The notes below the pieces were generated by a model. That model was given only the letters and a program-made list of their open reading frames with translations. It was not told the origin of the DNA and did not search any database. Shown one piece after another: positions 1 to 5,583 of a DNA stretch of 8,176 nucleotides. Made by a program: the position numbers and the translations under genes. This DNA comes from Thermoplasmatales archaeon (GTDB taxonomy: Archaea > Thermoplasmatota > JASEFT01 > JAUWIS01): NCBI GenBank assembly GCA_030019485.1, contig JASEEW010000080.1:1-8176 (forward strand), written 5' to 3'. The stretch's first letter is position 1, and each line of letters begins with the position of its first letter.

Positions 1-1010
1 AGTGGAAATTCTATTGATGGAAATGGGTATACAGGTGGATCGTGACACGGTGAAAAGATGGGTGATACTATTTAAGAGACGGGTCATAAAGTCTGCGGGA
101 ATATGGGCTGACAAAAAGCCTCTGGGAGTTAATATGCTTCACCTTCTTTTTGGTGTAGAAAACGTTAAGAAATTACTGGAGAAACACCCAAATCTTAAAC
201 CCACAGGGGTTGCAGATGAAACATATCCCTGCATTAAAGGGTCTAAGAAAAAATTAAAAAAAAGAATAGAGAAAGGAAAAGAAAAGGGGGAAAACCATTA
301 AAATATGGTGAAAGTGTAACACTCGGACTATCATATATCCCTGAGATCAAAGCATATGGTTCTCTTATCTTCTCTAAATTTCCATTTAACAGTATTCTTG
401 CTACGGCTCTTCTAAGCCCATTGATCGGTGTTCTTATGTTGTGCACAGATGGTCATAAAGCATACAATGTAGCTGAACACATACGATGTTTAGTCCATCT
501 TGCAAAAAAATAATGCAAAACATGATCAGACTTTAAAAGCCCTTGTTGACCAGGGTGCTGATGAAGATACCATTACACAATATCTTAGCGAATGCTATCA
601 TGAACTAAAGGAAAAAACTATCAGTATCTTAAAAGAAAAATATCCTGAGTTAGTTGATTCAAATGGGAATTTCACAGGAGCGGTTAATACCAATGCTATG
701 GAGGGTGGGAATTTTAGAGTAAAATGGAAATTGAGAGTATCTTACTCAAATTTAGAAGGCTATTATGGCAGAACCATTCTTGCATTAATTAATGATTCCA
801 TGCATACGTTTAATGGTGGAAGACCTGTAGAAAGTTTCGCTAACAATTTTAGTAATCTGACATTCAGGAATATCATGAACGTGGATGATAATCAACAAAA
901 TAGACATGTGATGGTTAGAAGTTATGATTGTAACAAAATGGAATGGTATGAACACCCTGTATCATTGGAAATTTATCAGCAATCGTTATCGAATTTATAG
1001 AACGAACCCC
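1..1010 (+). mobile_element. Partial insertion sequence, ends not defined
   Basis: This is the insertion sequence that would contain the broken transposase. The left end is outside the window, so terminal inverted repeats and a target-site duplication cannot be matched. The right end is not recognisable either: it lies somewhere after the transposase stop at 998-1000, possibly near the AT-rich hairpin at 1089-1107. The right boundary given is only the end of coding sequence plus a few bases. Confidence 0.45.
2..1000 (+). pseudogene. Frameshifted DDE-type transposase, 5' end beyond the window
   Basis: Three consecutive open segments read like one transposase. Segment A (2-301, frame 2) has an HTH-like stretch (VDRDTVKRWVILFKRRV) and an acidic motif, VADETY, with Asp72 as first catalytic candidate. 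Segment B (about 247-513, frame 1) continues with GLSYIPEIKAYGSLIF and the second Asp in CTDGHKAYN (codon 448). Segment C (about 500-1000, frame 2) carries TNAMEGGNFRVKWKLR, with the candidate catalytic Glu at codon 701. Asp-Asp and Asp-Glu spacings are about 78 and 84 residues. The A-to-B change needs a -1 shift after the frame-1 stop at 244-246, within a lysine-rich stretch containing A8 (256-263) and G5. The B-to-C change needs a +1 shift near A7 (504-510). The two shifts cancel. I do not recognise the IS family. Programmed shifting at A8 or sequencing error are alternatives to true inactivation. Any start lies at or upstream of the window edge. Confidence 0.7.
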
Positions 1011-1088
1011 CCTGTTACGGTCATATGCTCTCTGTTGCCAAGTTAATCTGTGAACTCTAATATTTATGCAATCTTGGACTCCTAGATG

Positions 1089-1107
1089 TTTTATTTGATG
1101 AATAAAA
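1089..1107. repeat. AT-rich hairpin TTTTATT-TGATG-AATAAAA
   Basis: A perfect 7-bp stem with a 5-nt loop lies about 90 bases after the transposase stop. It could act as a transcription stop for the transposase or sit near the element's right end. Sequence alone does not decide. Confidence 0.4.
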
Positions 1108-1203
1108 TAGAAGACATTGCGTTTATCTTATCAACATATCAGATTCTACAGATGCATGTCTGGGATAGACCTCGCATTTCTACACCACCCTCCCTATATG
1201 AGC

Positions 1204-1350
1204 CTACTTCACATTAATCCTTAGATACTTTGTGTCCTTATCCACTTCCTCAAGCACAGACTCAACGCTTATCCTTATCCTATCGCTCAAGCCAACCTGC
1301 GAAACACCCCCTCCTCCTCTTTTTTTCGTGGTGGGAGCGGAATGAGGGCA
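1204..1350 (-). pseudogene. C-terminal coding remnant of an unrecognised protein
   Basis: On the minus strand an open stretch runs from just after a TGA (1351-1353) to a TAG at 1204-1206. It contains SDRIRISVESVLEEVDKD followed by TKYLRINVK and the stop. The alternating hydrophobic/charged pattern and well-formed amphipathic segment look like a genuine protein C-terminus and not chance translation. There is no ATG in the open stretch. Its upstream half becomes a low-complexity Lys/Arg/Gly run over a T7/GGA tract (plus strand 1311-1326), where a frameshift could have occurred. I do not recognise the family. It may be a gene end left by rearrangement or insertion. Confidence 0.3.
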
Positions 1351-1372
1351 TCATCCCTCTGGGATGACCCCG
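1344..1372. repeat. Strong GC-rich stem-loop
   Basis: TCATCCC and GGGATGA form a perfect 7-bp stem around a 3-nt TCT loop (1351-1367). On the minus strand this extends by a G-T pair, a bulged G and three G-C pairs. The competing hairpin GAGGG-CATCAT-CCCTC (1344-1359) overlaps it, so two alternative folds are possible. The surrounding block (about 1327-1440) is visibly richer in G+C than the neighbouring genes. A TATA-like TATTTTAT lies just upstream on the minus strand (about 1389-1396). Confidence 0.5.
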
Positions 1373-1435
1373 AAATGGAGCGCCATCGAATAAAATACCA
1401 AATGTGGTGCGGTCAGTGAAAAGCGAGGCGCGCAT

Positions 1436-1463
1436 CGGACAGATAACTGCGCATCATCGTTAT
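1436..1463. repeat. Nested inverted repeats GCGCA/TGCGC and GATAAC/GTTATC
   Basis: GCGCA at about 1431-1435 pairs with TGCGC at about 1448-1452. GATAAC at 1442-1447 can instead pair with GTTATC at 1459-1464. The two foldings are mutually exclusive. CGTTATCAC (1458-1466) is also the inverse of GTGATAACG found twice at 1575-1594, so a longer-range pairing is possible. Confidence 0.35.
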
Positions 1464-1570
1464 CACATCAACGCTTGTTCCTCACCTGCGGTACCTAATA
1501 GGGTTAAACAGTAATAGATTTGAAGCCGGCTTTGGTATAGCCTAATATTAGACTAAGACTGGATTTGGTG

Positions 1571-1592
1571 CGAGGTGATAACGAGGTGATAA
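1571..1592. repeat. 11-bp tandem repeat, two copies of CGAGGTGATAA
   Basis: Two perfect adjacent copies (1571-1581, 1582-1592) are followed by a degenerate start of a third (CGAAGAGATGA). Each junction yields GTGATAACG, the inverse complement of CGTTATCAC at 1458-1466. The function is unknown: a protein-binding site, a repeat-element end or slippage product are all possible. Confidence 0.6.
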
Positions 1593-1688
1593 CGAAGAGA
1601 TGAAAGAGCAGTTACGGAGTCTTTACCTACCAGAAGCAGATTTTTCCCTTTAAACTACACTGGATTTAAAGCGGATTTGAACTGGACG

Positions 1689-1715
1689 AAAAGAAACTAA
1701 ACATCTCTGCGAGAT
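1689..1715 (-). terminator. Probable terminator downstream of glmS
   Basis: Reading the minus strand, glmS ends with TGA at 1728-1726. About ten bases later comes ATCTC-GCA-GAGAT (1715-1703), a 5-bp stem with a 3-nt loop, and then a T-rich tract ending TTTAGTTTCTTTTC (plus strand 1688-1701). Archaeal termination mostly uses the T-rich tract itself. The short hairpin is an additional, weaker indication. Confidence 0.5.
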
Positions 1716-1725
1716 ATTAACATTT

Positions 1726-3552
1726 TCAGTCCACCGTGAGCGTCTTGCTCAGATTTCTTGGGAAGTCAGGGTTTATGCCCTTGTTCACACTCCAATGATA
1801 TGCCAGTAATTGCAGCGGTATAATGTTCAGGATTGGCGCAATCAAAGAAAGGGTTGTTGGAACTGGTATGTAATCTGTTGAGTTTTCCCTGAGACTTTTG
1901 CATTCCTCAGCAATGGTTATCACCCTCCCACCGCGGCATGACACCTCATTCATGTGTGATATTATCATGTGCGCATCCTCAGGCAGTGTTACATATATCA
2001 CAGGATAGTTTTCGTTGATGATTGCTAAGGGTCCATGCTTGAATTCTGATGAGTACATGCCTTCGCAGTGCGCGTAGGTGATTTCCTTTATTTTCAGCGC
2101 TCCCTCAAGTGTAGCACCATGGCACAGTCCGTAGCCGAGGCAGTAAATATCCTCAACATCAACCAGTTTTTTTGCCAGTTTTTCACATTCCCTTTTTGTC
2201 ATTTTTATGGATGCATCAAGAAGAAACGGCAGTTTTTCCATCTCTTTCTTTATCTCATTTGTCTTCCTCCTGCTCAGCGCGTTGTTTTTTTCAGCAATCC
2301 TGAGTGCCAGGTAAAGCAGCAGCACAACCTGGTTTAGAAATGTTTTTGTTGCAGGAACACTGACTTCAAGGTCGCATGCCAGTGGCAGATAGGCATCACT
2401 GCTGAGCATGAGTGTGGAGCCAAGTACATTTAGAACCCCGAGTATTTTTCCGCGCTCTGTTTTTCTGCAGTAATTCACAACATTTATGATGTCTTTTGTT
2501 TCACCGCTCTGGGAGACACATATAATTGCTGTTTTGTCTGTGATTGCGTTGCCGAAAGAATCAATAAATGCGCCCGCAACAACAGGTGTTACTGGTATGT
2601 GGGCTATTTTGTTGAAATAATATGCACTGCTGACGCAGGCATTGTAGCTCGAGCCGCTGCCAACAAGATAAACCTGGTCTGCCTCTTCAACATATTCCAA
2701 GAACCTGTCAATAAACACAGATTCATCCATTATTTTTAGCAGTGTTCTAACAGTTTCAGGCTGCTCATATATCTCCTTAAGCATGTAGTGTTTGAACCCT
2801 CCCTTTGATGCAGACTCAATGTTAAGGTCACTTTTTTCGACTCCTCTCTTTATCTCTGCACAGTTCTCTATGTTAAATATTTTATAATCATCAAATGTGA
2901 ACTCAGCAAACTCCCCATCCTTTAATGGGACAATCTGTCTTGTAAGCGGAAGAACTGACGGCAGGTCGGATGAGCAGCAGATAAACCCCCTGCCAACACC
3001 GAGGTAAAGACTGCTTCCCATTTTTACTGTATACAATTTATTTTCCTGTTTGTCCATAAGCACATAGGCATAGTCACCATGCAGAACCTTTGCGGACTCC
3101 ATTATTGCCTTCTTTTTATCCTTTGTTTTATTAAAACACTTCTCAATGACATGTACAAGGGTTTCACCATCATTCCATCCCAGGATGCTGTGTCCTTCAC
3201 TGATGAGGCTTTTTCTAAGCTGGGCGTTGTTCACAATGTTCCCGTTGTGCGCCCCAACAAAACGATCGTTGCAGTCAGAATACGGCTGGGCGTTAAGTTT
3301 TGATGGTCTGCCGAATGTTGCCCATCTCAGCTGGATGATTCCCCTGTCCCCTGTCATTTGTCTTAGCTTATACTCCCTTGCAACCTTTTTTATTGTGCCG
3401 ACATCCTTTCTCAAATCAATCCTGCTGTTATCAATTGTTGCAGCCCCAACAGAATCATAGCCCCTGTAAACAAGCCTTTTACCTGCATCAATTAGAATAC
3501 TGCCAAGGTTCTTTTTCCTGTCCTTGAACACTATGCCGAAAATGCCGCACAT
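1726..3552 (-). CDS. glmS: Glutamine--fructose-6-phosphate aminotransferase (isomerizing)
   Basis: This enzyme makes glucosamine-6-phosphate from fructose-6-phosphate and glutamine, the entry to UDP-GlcNAc for surface glycans and N-glycosylation. It is cytosolic. At 608 aa it has the family's full length. The N-terminal class II glutaminase starts MCGIFGIV, with Cys2 the nucleophile after Met removal. LRWATFG (75-81), HNGNIVN (102-108) and NDGET (127-131) supply the expected Arg76, Trp77, Asn103, Gly104 and Asp128. The linker HYMLKEIYEQP is at 255-265. Two SIS sugar-isomerase domains follow (about 292-418 and 460-590), with SQSGET (347-352), LEGALKIKE (482-490), KHGPLA (505-510) and the terminal NLSKTLTVD. 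Glu490, His506 and Lys603 match the E. coli catalytic residues. The glutaminase lacks the usual histidines around RWATHG and NAHPH (Phe80, Gln89 here), so it is a divergent subtype. A TATA-like box 27 nt upstream fixes the start. Confidence 0.95.
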   Translation of the reverse strand: MCGIFGIVFKDRKKNLGSILIDAGKRLVYRGYDSVGAATIDNSRIDLRKDVGTIKKVAREYKLRQMTGDRGIIQLRWATFGRPSKLNAQPYSDCNDRFVGAHNGNIVNNAQLRKSLISEGHSILGWNDGETLVHVIEKCFNKTKDKKKAIMESAKVLHGDYAYVLMDKQENKLYTVKMGSSLYLGVGRGFICCSSDLPSVLPLTRQIVPLKDGEFAEFTFDDYKIFNIENCAEIKRGVEKSDLNIESASKGGFKHYMLKEIYEQPETVRTLLKIMDESVFIDRFLEYVEEADQVYLVGSGSSYNACVSSAYYFNKIAHIPVTPVVAGAFIDSFGNAITDKTAIICVSQSGETKDIINVVNYCRKTERGKILGVLNVLGSTLMLSSDAYLPLACDLEVSVPATKTFLNQVVLLLYLALRIAEKNNALSRRKTNEIKKEMEKLPFLLDASIKMTKRECEKLAKKLVDVEDIYCLGYGLCHGATLEGALKIKEITYAHCEGMYSSEFKHGPLAIINENYPVIYVTLPEDAHMIISHMNEVSCRGGRVITIAEECKSLRENSTDYIPVPTTLSLIAPILNIIPLQLLAYHWSVNKGINPDFPRNLSKTLTVD

Positions 3553-3575
3553 AGAAATTGATAATGGTATCTTGG

Positions 3576-3583
3576 TTTAAAAA
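3576..3583 (-). promoter_or_regulatory. TATA-like box of glmS (leaderless start)
   Basis: The minus strand reads TTTTTAAA here, centred about 27 nt before the glmS ATG. That places transcription start at or next to the start codon. No Shine-Dalgarno precedes the ATG (AATTTCT), consistent with a leaderless mRNA. Confidence 0.55.
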
Positions 3584-3627
3584 CATTGGGTTTACATTCC
3601 TCGTTTTTCACTGTAATTTCTTACCCA

Positions 3628-3789
3628 TTACTTCCATTTATCACTGTACCTTATTTCATCAAAAATGCACTCAACATATTCTGGGTTAATTGTTTTCCTG
3701 TATTTGCAGTGCTTGCATCCCTCTGCGGAAACTATCATGCTTGAGCCGGGACAGAATATTTTTCCATCACTTATTTGAACCTTCATCAT
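3628..3789 (-). CDS. Small four-cysteine protein, probable metal-binding
   Basis: An unrecognised 53-aa protein begins MMKVQISDGKIFCPGSSM and ends at TAA 3630-3628. Cysteines at 13, 25, 28 and 41 (C-x11-C-x2-C-x12-C, with GCKHCKY in the middle) are the number and rough spacing of a zinc site or small Fe-S site. His27 lies between the central cysteines. There is no signal peptide or membrane segment. It is transcribed in the same direction as glmS, 75 bases upstream, and divergently from ribB. Two ATGs are adjacent (3789, 3786). A TTTAAATA box centred about 27 nt upstream and the absence of an SD (CGCTCCT precedes) support a leaderless start at either. The codon pattern looks like real protein and the isolated promoter supports expression. 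No function can be assigned. Confidence 0.65.
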   Translation of the reverse strand: MMKVQISDGKIFCPGSSMIVSAEGCKHCKYRKTINPEYVECIFDEIRYSDKWK

Positions 3790-3812
3790 AGGAGCGTCAT
3801 TGTTTCCTGATG

Positions 3813-3820
3813 TATTTAAA
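3813..3820 (-). promoter_or_regulatory. TATA-like box of the small four-cysteine gene
   Basis: TTTAAATA on the minus strand is centred about 27 nt upstream of the ATG at 3789, the spacing expected when transcription starts at the first codon. It sits back to back with the ribB promoter region. Confidence 0.5.
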
Positions 3821-3825
3821 CATAT

Positions 3826-3834
3826 CTAAATATT
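3826..3834 (+). promoter_or_regulatory. Candidate TATA box of ribB
   Basis: CTAAATATT lies about 39 nt before the ribB ATG. With usual archaeal spacing, transcription would start near 3855, giving a leader of roughly a dozen bases without an SD. This gene is therefore not predicted to be strictly leaderless. It would drive the whole ribB-to-HAD run. Confidence 0.4.
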
Positions 3835-3856
3835 CTACTATTTTTTTGGTAGCTAC
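3835..3856. promoter_or_regulatory. Candidate operator: CTAC-N10-GTAGCTAC
   Basis: CTAC at 3835-3838 is the inverse of GTAG at 3849-3852, which runs into the perfect 8-bp palindrome GTAGCTAC (3849-3856). The half-sites fall between the ribB TATA box and its start codon, where a bound repressor would block initiation. Archaeal rib operons are known in some lineages to be controlled by the riboflavin kinase/regulator RbkR. Linking this palindrome to it is conjecture. Confidence 0.3.
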
Positions 3857-3868
3857 AATAATATTAAT

Positions 3869-4585
3869 ATGGATGAGGGTTATTCACACTTAATGATAGA
3901 AGAGGCATTAAACAGTTTAAAAAAAGGTAAATTTGTTCTGGTGTATGACGCAGATGGAAGAGAAGAAGAAACAGATTTTGTTGTTGCATCCGAGTTTGTT
4001 AACCCAGAAAAGATAAAATCTATGAGAAAAAATGGCGGCGGTCTAATATGTGCTACTGTTTATCATCCTGTTGCAAAGAAGCTGGGGCTTCCTTTTCTGG
4101 TTGAAATCTTTGATAGAAGCAGCTCTTTTTATGGGGTTCTGAAGGTTTTGAAAGCTGATGACATACCCTATGATTCCAAATCCTCTTTTTCGTTAACCAT
4201 CAACCATAGGAGAACATTCACGGGCATAACAGATGTTGACAGGGCATTAACAATTTCAGAGTTTGCAAAGATGATAAAAAACTATGGGGACAGGGATGAT
4301 GGTGTAATAATTCATGAGTTTGGCAAAAACTTCAGATCCCCGGGCCATGTGGCTCTGCTCTGCACATCAAAGGAGTTACTTAAAAGCAGGAGGGGGCACA
4401 CTGAGCTTAGTACTGCGCTCCTGCTCATGGCTGGGCTGACACCATCTGCAGCAATCTGCGAGATGATAGGAGATGACGGCAGGGCGTTATCTAAAAATGA
4501 GGCGAAAAAATATGCTGAAAAAAATGGTTTGGTGTTTCTTGAAGGAAAAGAAATCCTGGGGGCATGGAGCTCATGGTCAGGGTAA
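3869..4585 (+). CDS. ribB: 3,4-dihydroxy-2-butanone 4-phosphate synthase
   Basis: RibB converts ribulose 5-phosphate to 3,4-dihydroxy-2-butanone 4-phosphate plus formate, the four-carbon donor for lumazine. It is a Mg-dependent cytosolic homodimer. The 238 aa contain the acidic active-site loop DADGREEETDFVVAS (27-41; Arg31, Glu32, Glu34), GGGLICA (56-62), the substrate loop SSFSLTINHRRTFTGITDVDRA (105-126), SPGHVALL (157-164), RRGHTE (174-179, metal-site His177) and CEMIGDDG (197-204). The insert before SSFS and overall length match archaeal single-domain RibB, with no GTP cyclohydrolase II domain fused. It is the first gene of the run. The next gene starts inside it. The ATG at 3869 was chosen as first in frame; Met9 (3893) is possible because only the first few residues, upstream of the conserved helix, would be lost. 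Confidence 0.96.
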   Translation: MDEGYSHLMIEEALNSLKKGKFVLVYDADGREEETDFVVASEFVNPEKIKSMRKNGGGLICATVYHPVAKKLGLPFLVEIFDRSSSFYGVLKVLKADDIPYDSKSSFSLTINHRRTFTGITDVDRALTISEFAKMIKNYGDRDDGVIIHEFGKNFRSPGHVALLCTSKELLKSRRGHTELSTALLLMAGLTPSAAICEMIGDDGRALSKNEAKKYAEKNGLVFLEGKEILGAWSSWSG

Positions 4586-5022
4586 TGGCATCAGGTGTTT
4601 TTGACATACTGCATCCAGGGCATATATATTACCTTCAGGAAGCAAAAAAACTTGGTGACGAACTCGTGGTTGTTGTTGCAAAGGATTCCACTGTCAGGCA
4701 GCAGAAACATGAACCTATAACGTCTGAAGACATGAGACTCGCCATGGTTAAAGCATTGAAGCCTGTTGACAAGGCGGTGCTTGGATATGAGAACGACAGA
4801 TACAGGATTGTTGAGGAACTCAAACCAGATATCATCGCTGTTGGCTATGACCAAAACCATGATGAGGAGAAAATCAAAAACGATTTAAAAAAGAGGGGAT
4901 TAAATATTAAGGTTGTGAGGATGCCTGAGCTTGCCCTTGATTTAAGCGGTACAAGGAAAATCATCAGAAAAATCATTGACTGGTACTCTTTTCAGAAAAA
5001 AATGGGGAAAGTGGAAAAATGA
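4564..5022 (+). CDS. ribL: Archaeal FAD synthetase, cytidylyltransferase type
   Basis: RibL transfers AMP from ATP to FMN to form FAD. It belongs to the nucleotidyltransferase superfamily with glycerol-3-phosphate cytidylyltransferase, unlike the bifunctional bacterial RibF. The 152 aa open with a Rossmann strand and the signature GVFDILHPGH (11-20; HIGH-type His17 and His20). Then come GDELVVVVAKD (31-41), KPVDKAVLG (66-74), KPDIIAVGYDQ (87-97) and the C-terminal SGTRKI (128-133), in the place of the usual ISST motif. It matches the Methanocaldococcus RibL pattern, and the rib context makes FAD synthetase far more likely than a lipid cytidylyltransferase. Three starts are possible: 4564 (22-nt overlap with ribB), 4573 and 4585 (TAATG with the ribB stop). 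The first strand VRVMAS needs residues before Met8, so 4564 or 4573 fits better. Confidence 0.9.
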   Translation: MELMVRVMASGVFDILHPGHIYYLQEAKKLGDELVVVVAKDSTVRQQKHEPITSEDMRLAMVKALKPVDKAVLGYENDRYRIVEELKPDIIAVGYDQNHDEEKIKNDLKKRGLNIKVVRMPELALDLSGTRKIIRKIIDWYSFQKKMGKVEK

Positions 5023-5492
5023 AAAAAATAGGCATGGCTGACACAACATTCGCCAGGTATGACATGGCAAAATCCGCAATTGATGAAATAAAAAAAACAG
5101 GCACAGGATTTAAAATCGTTAGATACACTGTTCCAGGGGTAAAGGATTTACCTGCTGCTGTTAAAAAACTTTTTGAAAAAGAAAAATGCGACATAGTTAT
5201 GGCTTTTGGAATGCCTGGGAAAGAAAATGTGGATAAAACATGCGCTCATGAGGCATCCCTTGGACTGATTCAGGTTCAGCTTCTCACAAACAAACACATT
5301 GTTGAGGTTTTCGTTCATGAGAATGAGGCAAAAAATGATAAAGAACTAGCGTTTCTTGCTGACAGAAGATCCAGGGAGCATGCTGTTAACTGCTACAACA
5401 TGATATTCAAACCAGGAATCCTGAGAAAAAATGCTGGAAAAGGATTACGTCAGGGTTTTGAGGATGCAGGAGCATTGCGTGAGAGTAGATAG
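5019..5492 (+). CDS. ribC: Riboflavin synthase, archaeal type
   Basis: It dismutates two molecules of 6,7-dimethyl-8-ribityllumazine into riboflavin and the aminopyrimidine precursor. This archaeal enzyme is unrelated to the bacterial trimeric RibE and is instead homologous to lumazine synthase. The 157 aa show the family signatures DTTFARYDMA (8-17), VPGVKDLP (38-45), FGMPGKENVDKTCAHEASLG (63-82), TNKHIVEVFVHE (90-101) and the tail AGKGLRQGFEDAG (139-151). Length and motifs match the methanogen enzyme closely. The start overlaps the ribL stop as ATGA (5019-5022), so translation is probably coupled. The following 91 bases to ribH hold the heptad-repeat hairpin. Confidence 0.96.
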   Translation: MKKIGMADTTFARYDMAKSAIDEIKKTGTGFKIVRYTVPGVKDLPAAVKKLFEKEKCDIVMAFGMPGKENVDKTCAHEASLGLIQVQLLTNKHIVEVFVHENEAKNDKELAFLADRRSREHAVNCYNMIFKPGILRKNAGKGLRQGFEDAGALRESR

Positions 5493-5564
5493 GAATTAGT
5501 AGTTAGGGATTAGGGAGGCGAGAGAAAAACCCTATTCCCTAGTCCCTGGCTACTGACTACTAAA
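5493..5564. repeat. Self-complementary 7-bp-period repeat array between ribC and ribH
   Basis: The left arm is GAATTAG, TAGTTAG, GGATTAG (5493-5513) in 7-bp phase. The right arm is CCCTATT, CCCTAGT, CCCTGGC, TACTGAC, TACTAAA (5530-5564), also in 7-bp phase and of opposite polarity. AGGGATTAGGGA (5505-5516) pairs with TCCCTAGTCCCT (5536-5547) with one G-T pair. TTAGTAGT (5496-5503) pairs with ACTACTAA (5556-5563) outside it, leaving an 8-nt bulge on the right. The 19-nt loop is purine-rich. In RNA this would be a roughly 20-bp hairpin just after the ribC stop and before the ribH ribosome binding site. It may modulate termination or message stability, or simply be a repeat element. Confidence 0.75.
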
Positions 5565-5569
5565 CAGAA

Positions 5570-5574
5570 GGAGG
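5570..5574 (+). promoter_or_regulatory. Shine-Dalgarno of ribH (GGAGG)
   Basis: GGAGG ends 9 nt before the ATG at 5584. This is the clearest ribosome binding site in the window, and it supports 5584 over the in-frame ATG at 5596. The ATG at 5576 is too close to the SD and opens only a four-codon frame (MRKW), so it is not a real start. Confidence 0.7.
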
Positions 5575-5583
5575 AATGAGAAA

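Larger units (their letters stand above)
1001..1725. other. Gene-poor gap between the IS remnant and glmS
   Basis: No intact protein gene or tRNA is visible in these 725 bases on either strand. It contains a small AT hairpin (1089-1107), a minus-strand coding remnant (1204-1350), a GC-rich block with a strong stem-loop (about 1327-1440), palindromes AAGCCGGCTT (1523-1532) and CTAATATTAG (1542-1551), a tandem repeat (1571-1592), ACTGGATTT twice (1558-1566, 1659-1667) and the glmS terminator. The mix suggests an accumulation site for degraded mobile or repeat DNA, but an unrecognised RNA gene cannot be excluded. Confidence 0.6.

Noticed and set aside
1383..1435. Minus-strand frame from the ATG at 1435 (MRASLFTDRTTFGILFDGAP...), about 50 codons
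   Set aside because: Arg/His/Lys-rich with no family pattern. It runs through the GC-rich hairpin in a different frame from the better-looking C-terminal remnant, so it is likely chance.
1671..1685. GTTCAAATCC on the minus strand, resembling a tRNA T-loop
   Set aside because: The flanking bases do not form a 5-bp T-stem, and no acceptor, D or anticodon stem could be found around it.
2068..3460. Several plus-strand frames opposite glmS (such as 2068-2337 and 3079-3460)
   Set aside because: Antisense shadows of a fully conserved GlmS frame; rich in Phe/Ser/Cys with no recognisable motifs.
3790..3868. FMN riboswitch upstream of ribB
   Set aside because: The space between the divergent genes is only 79 nt and holds two promoters. 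It is too short for, and shows none of, the conserved multi-stem RFN element.
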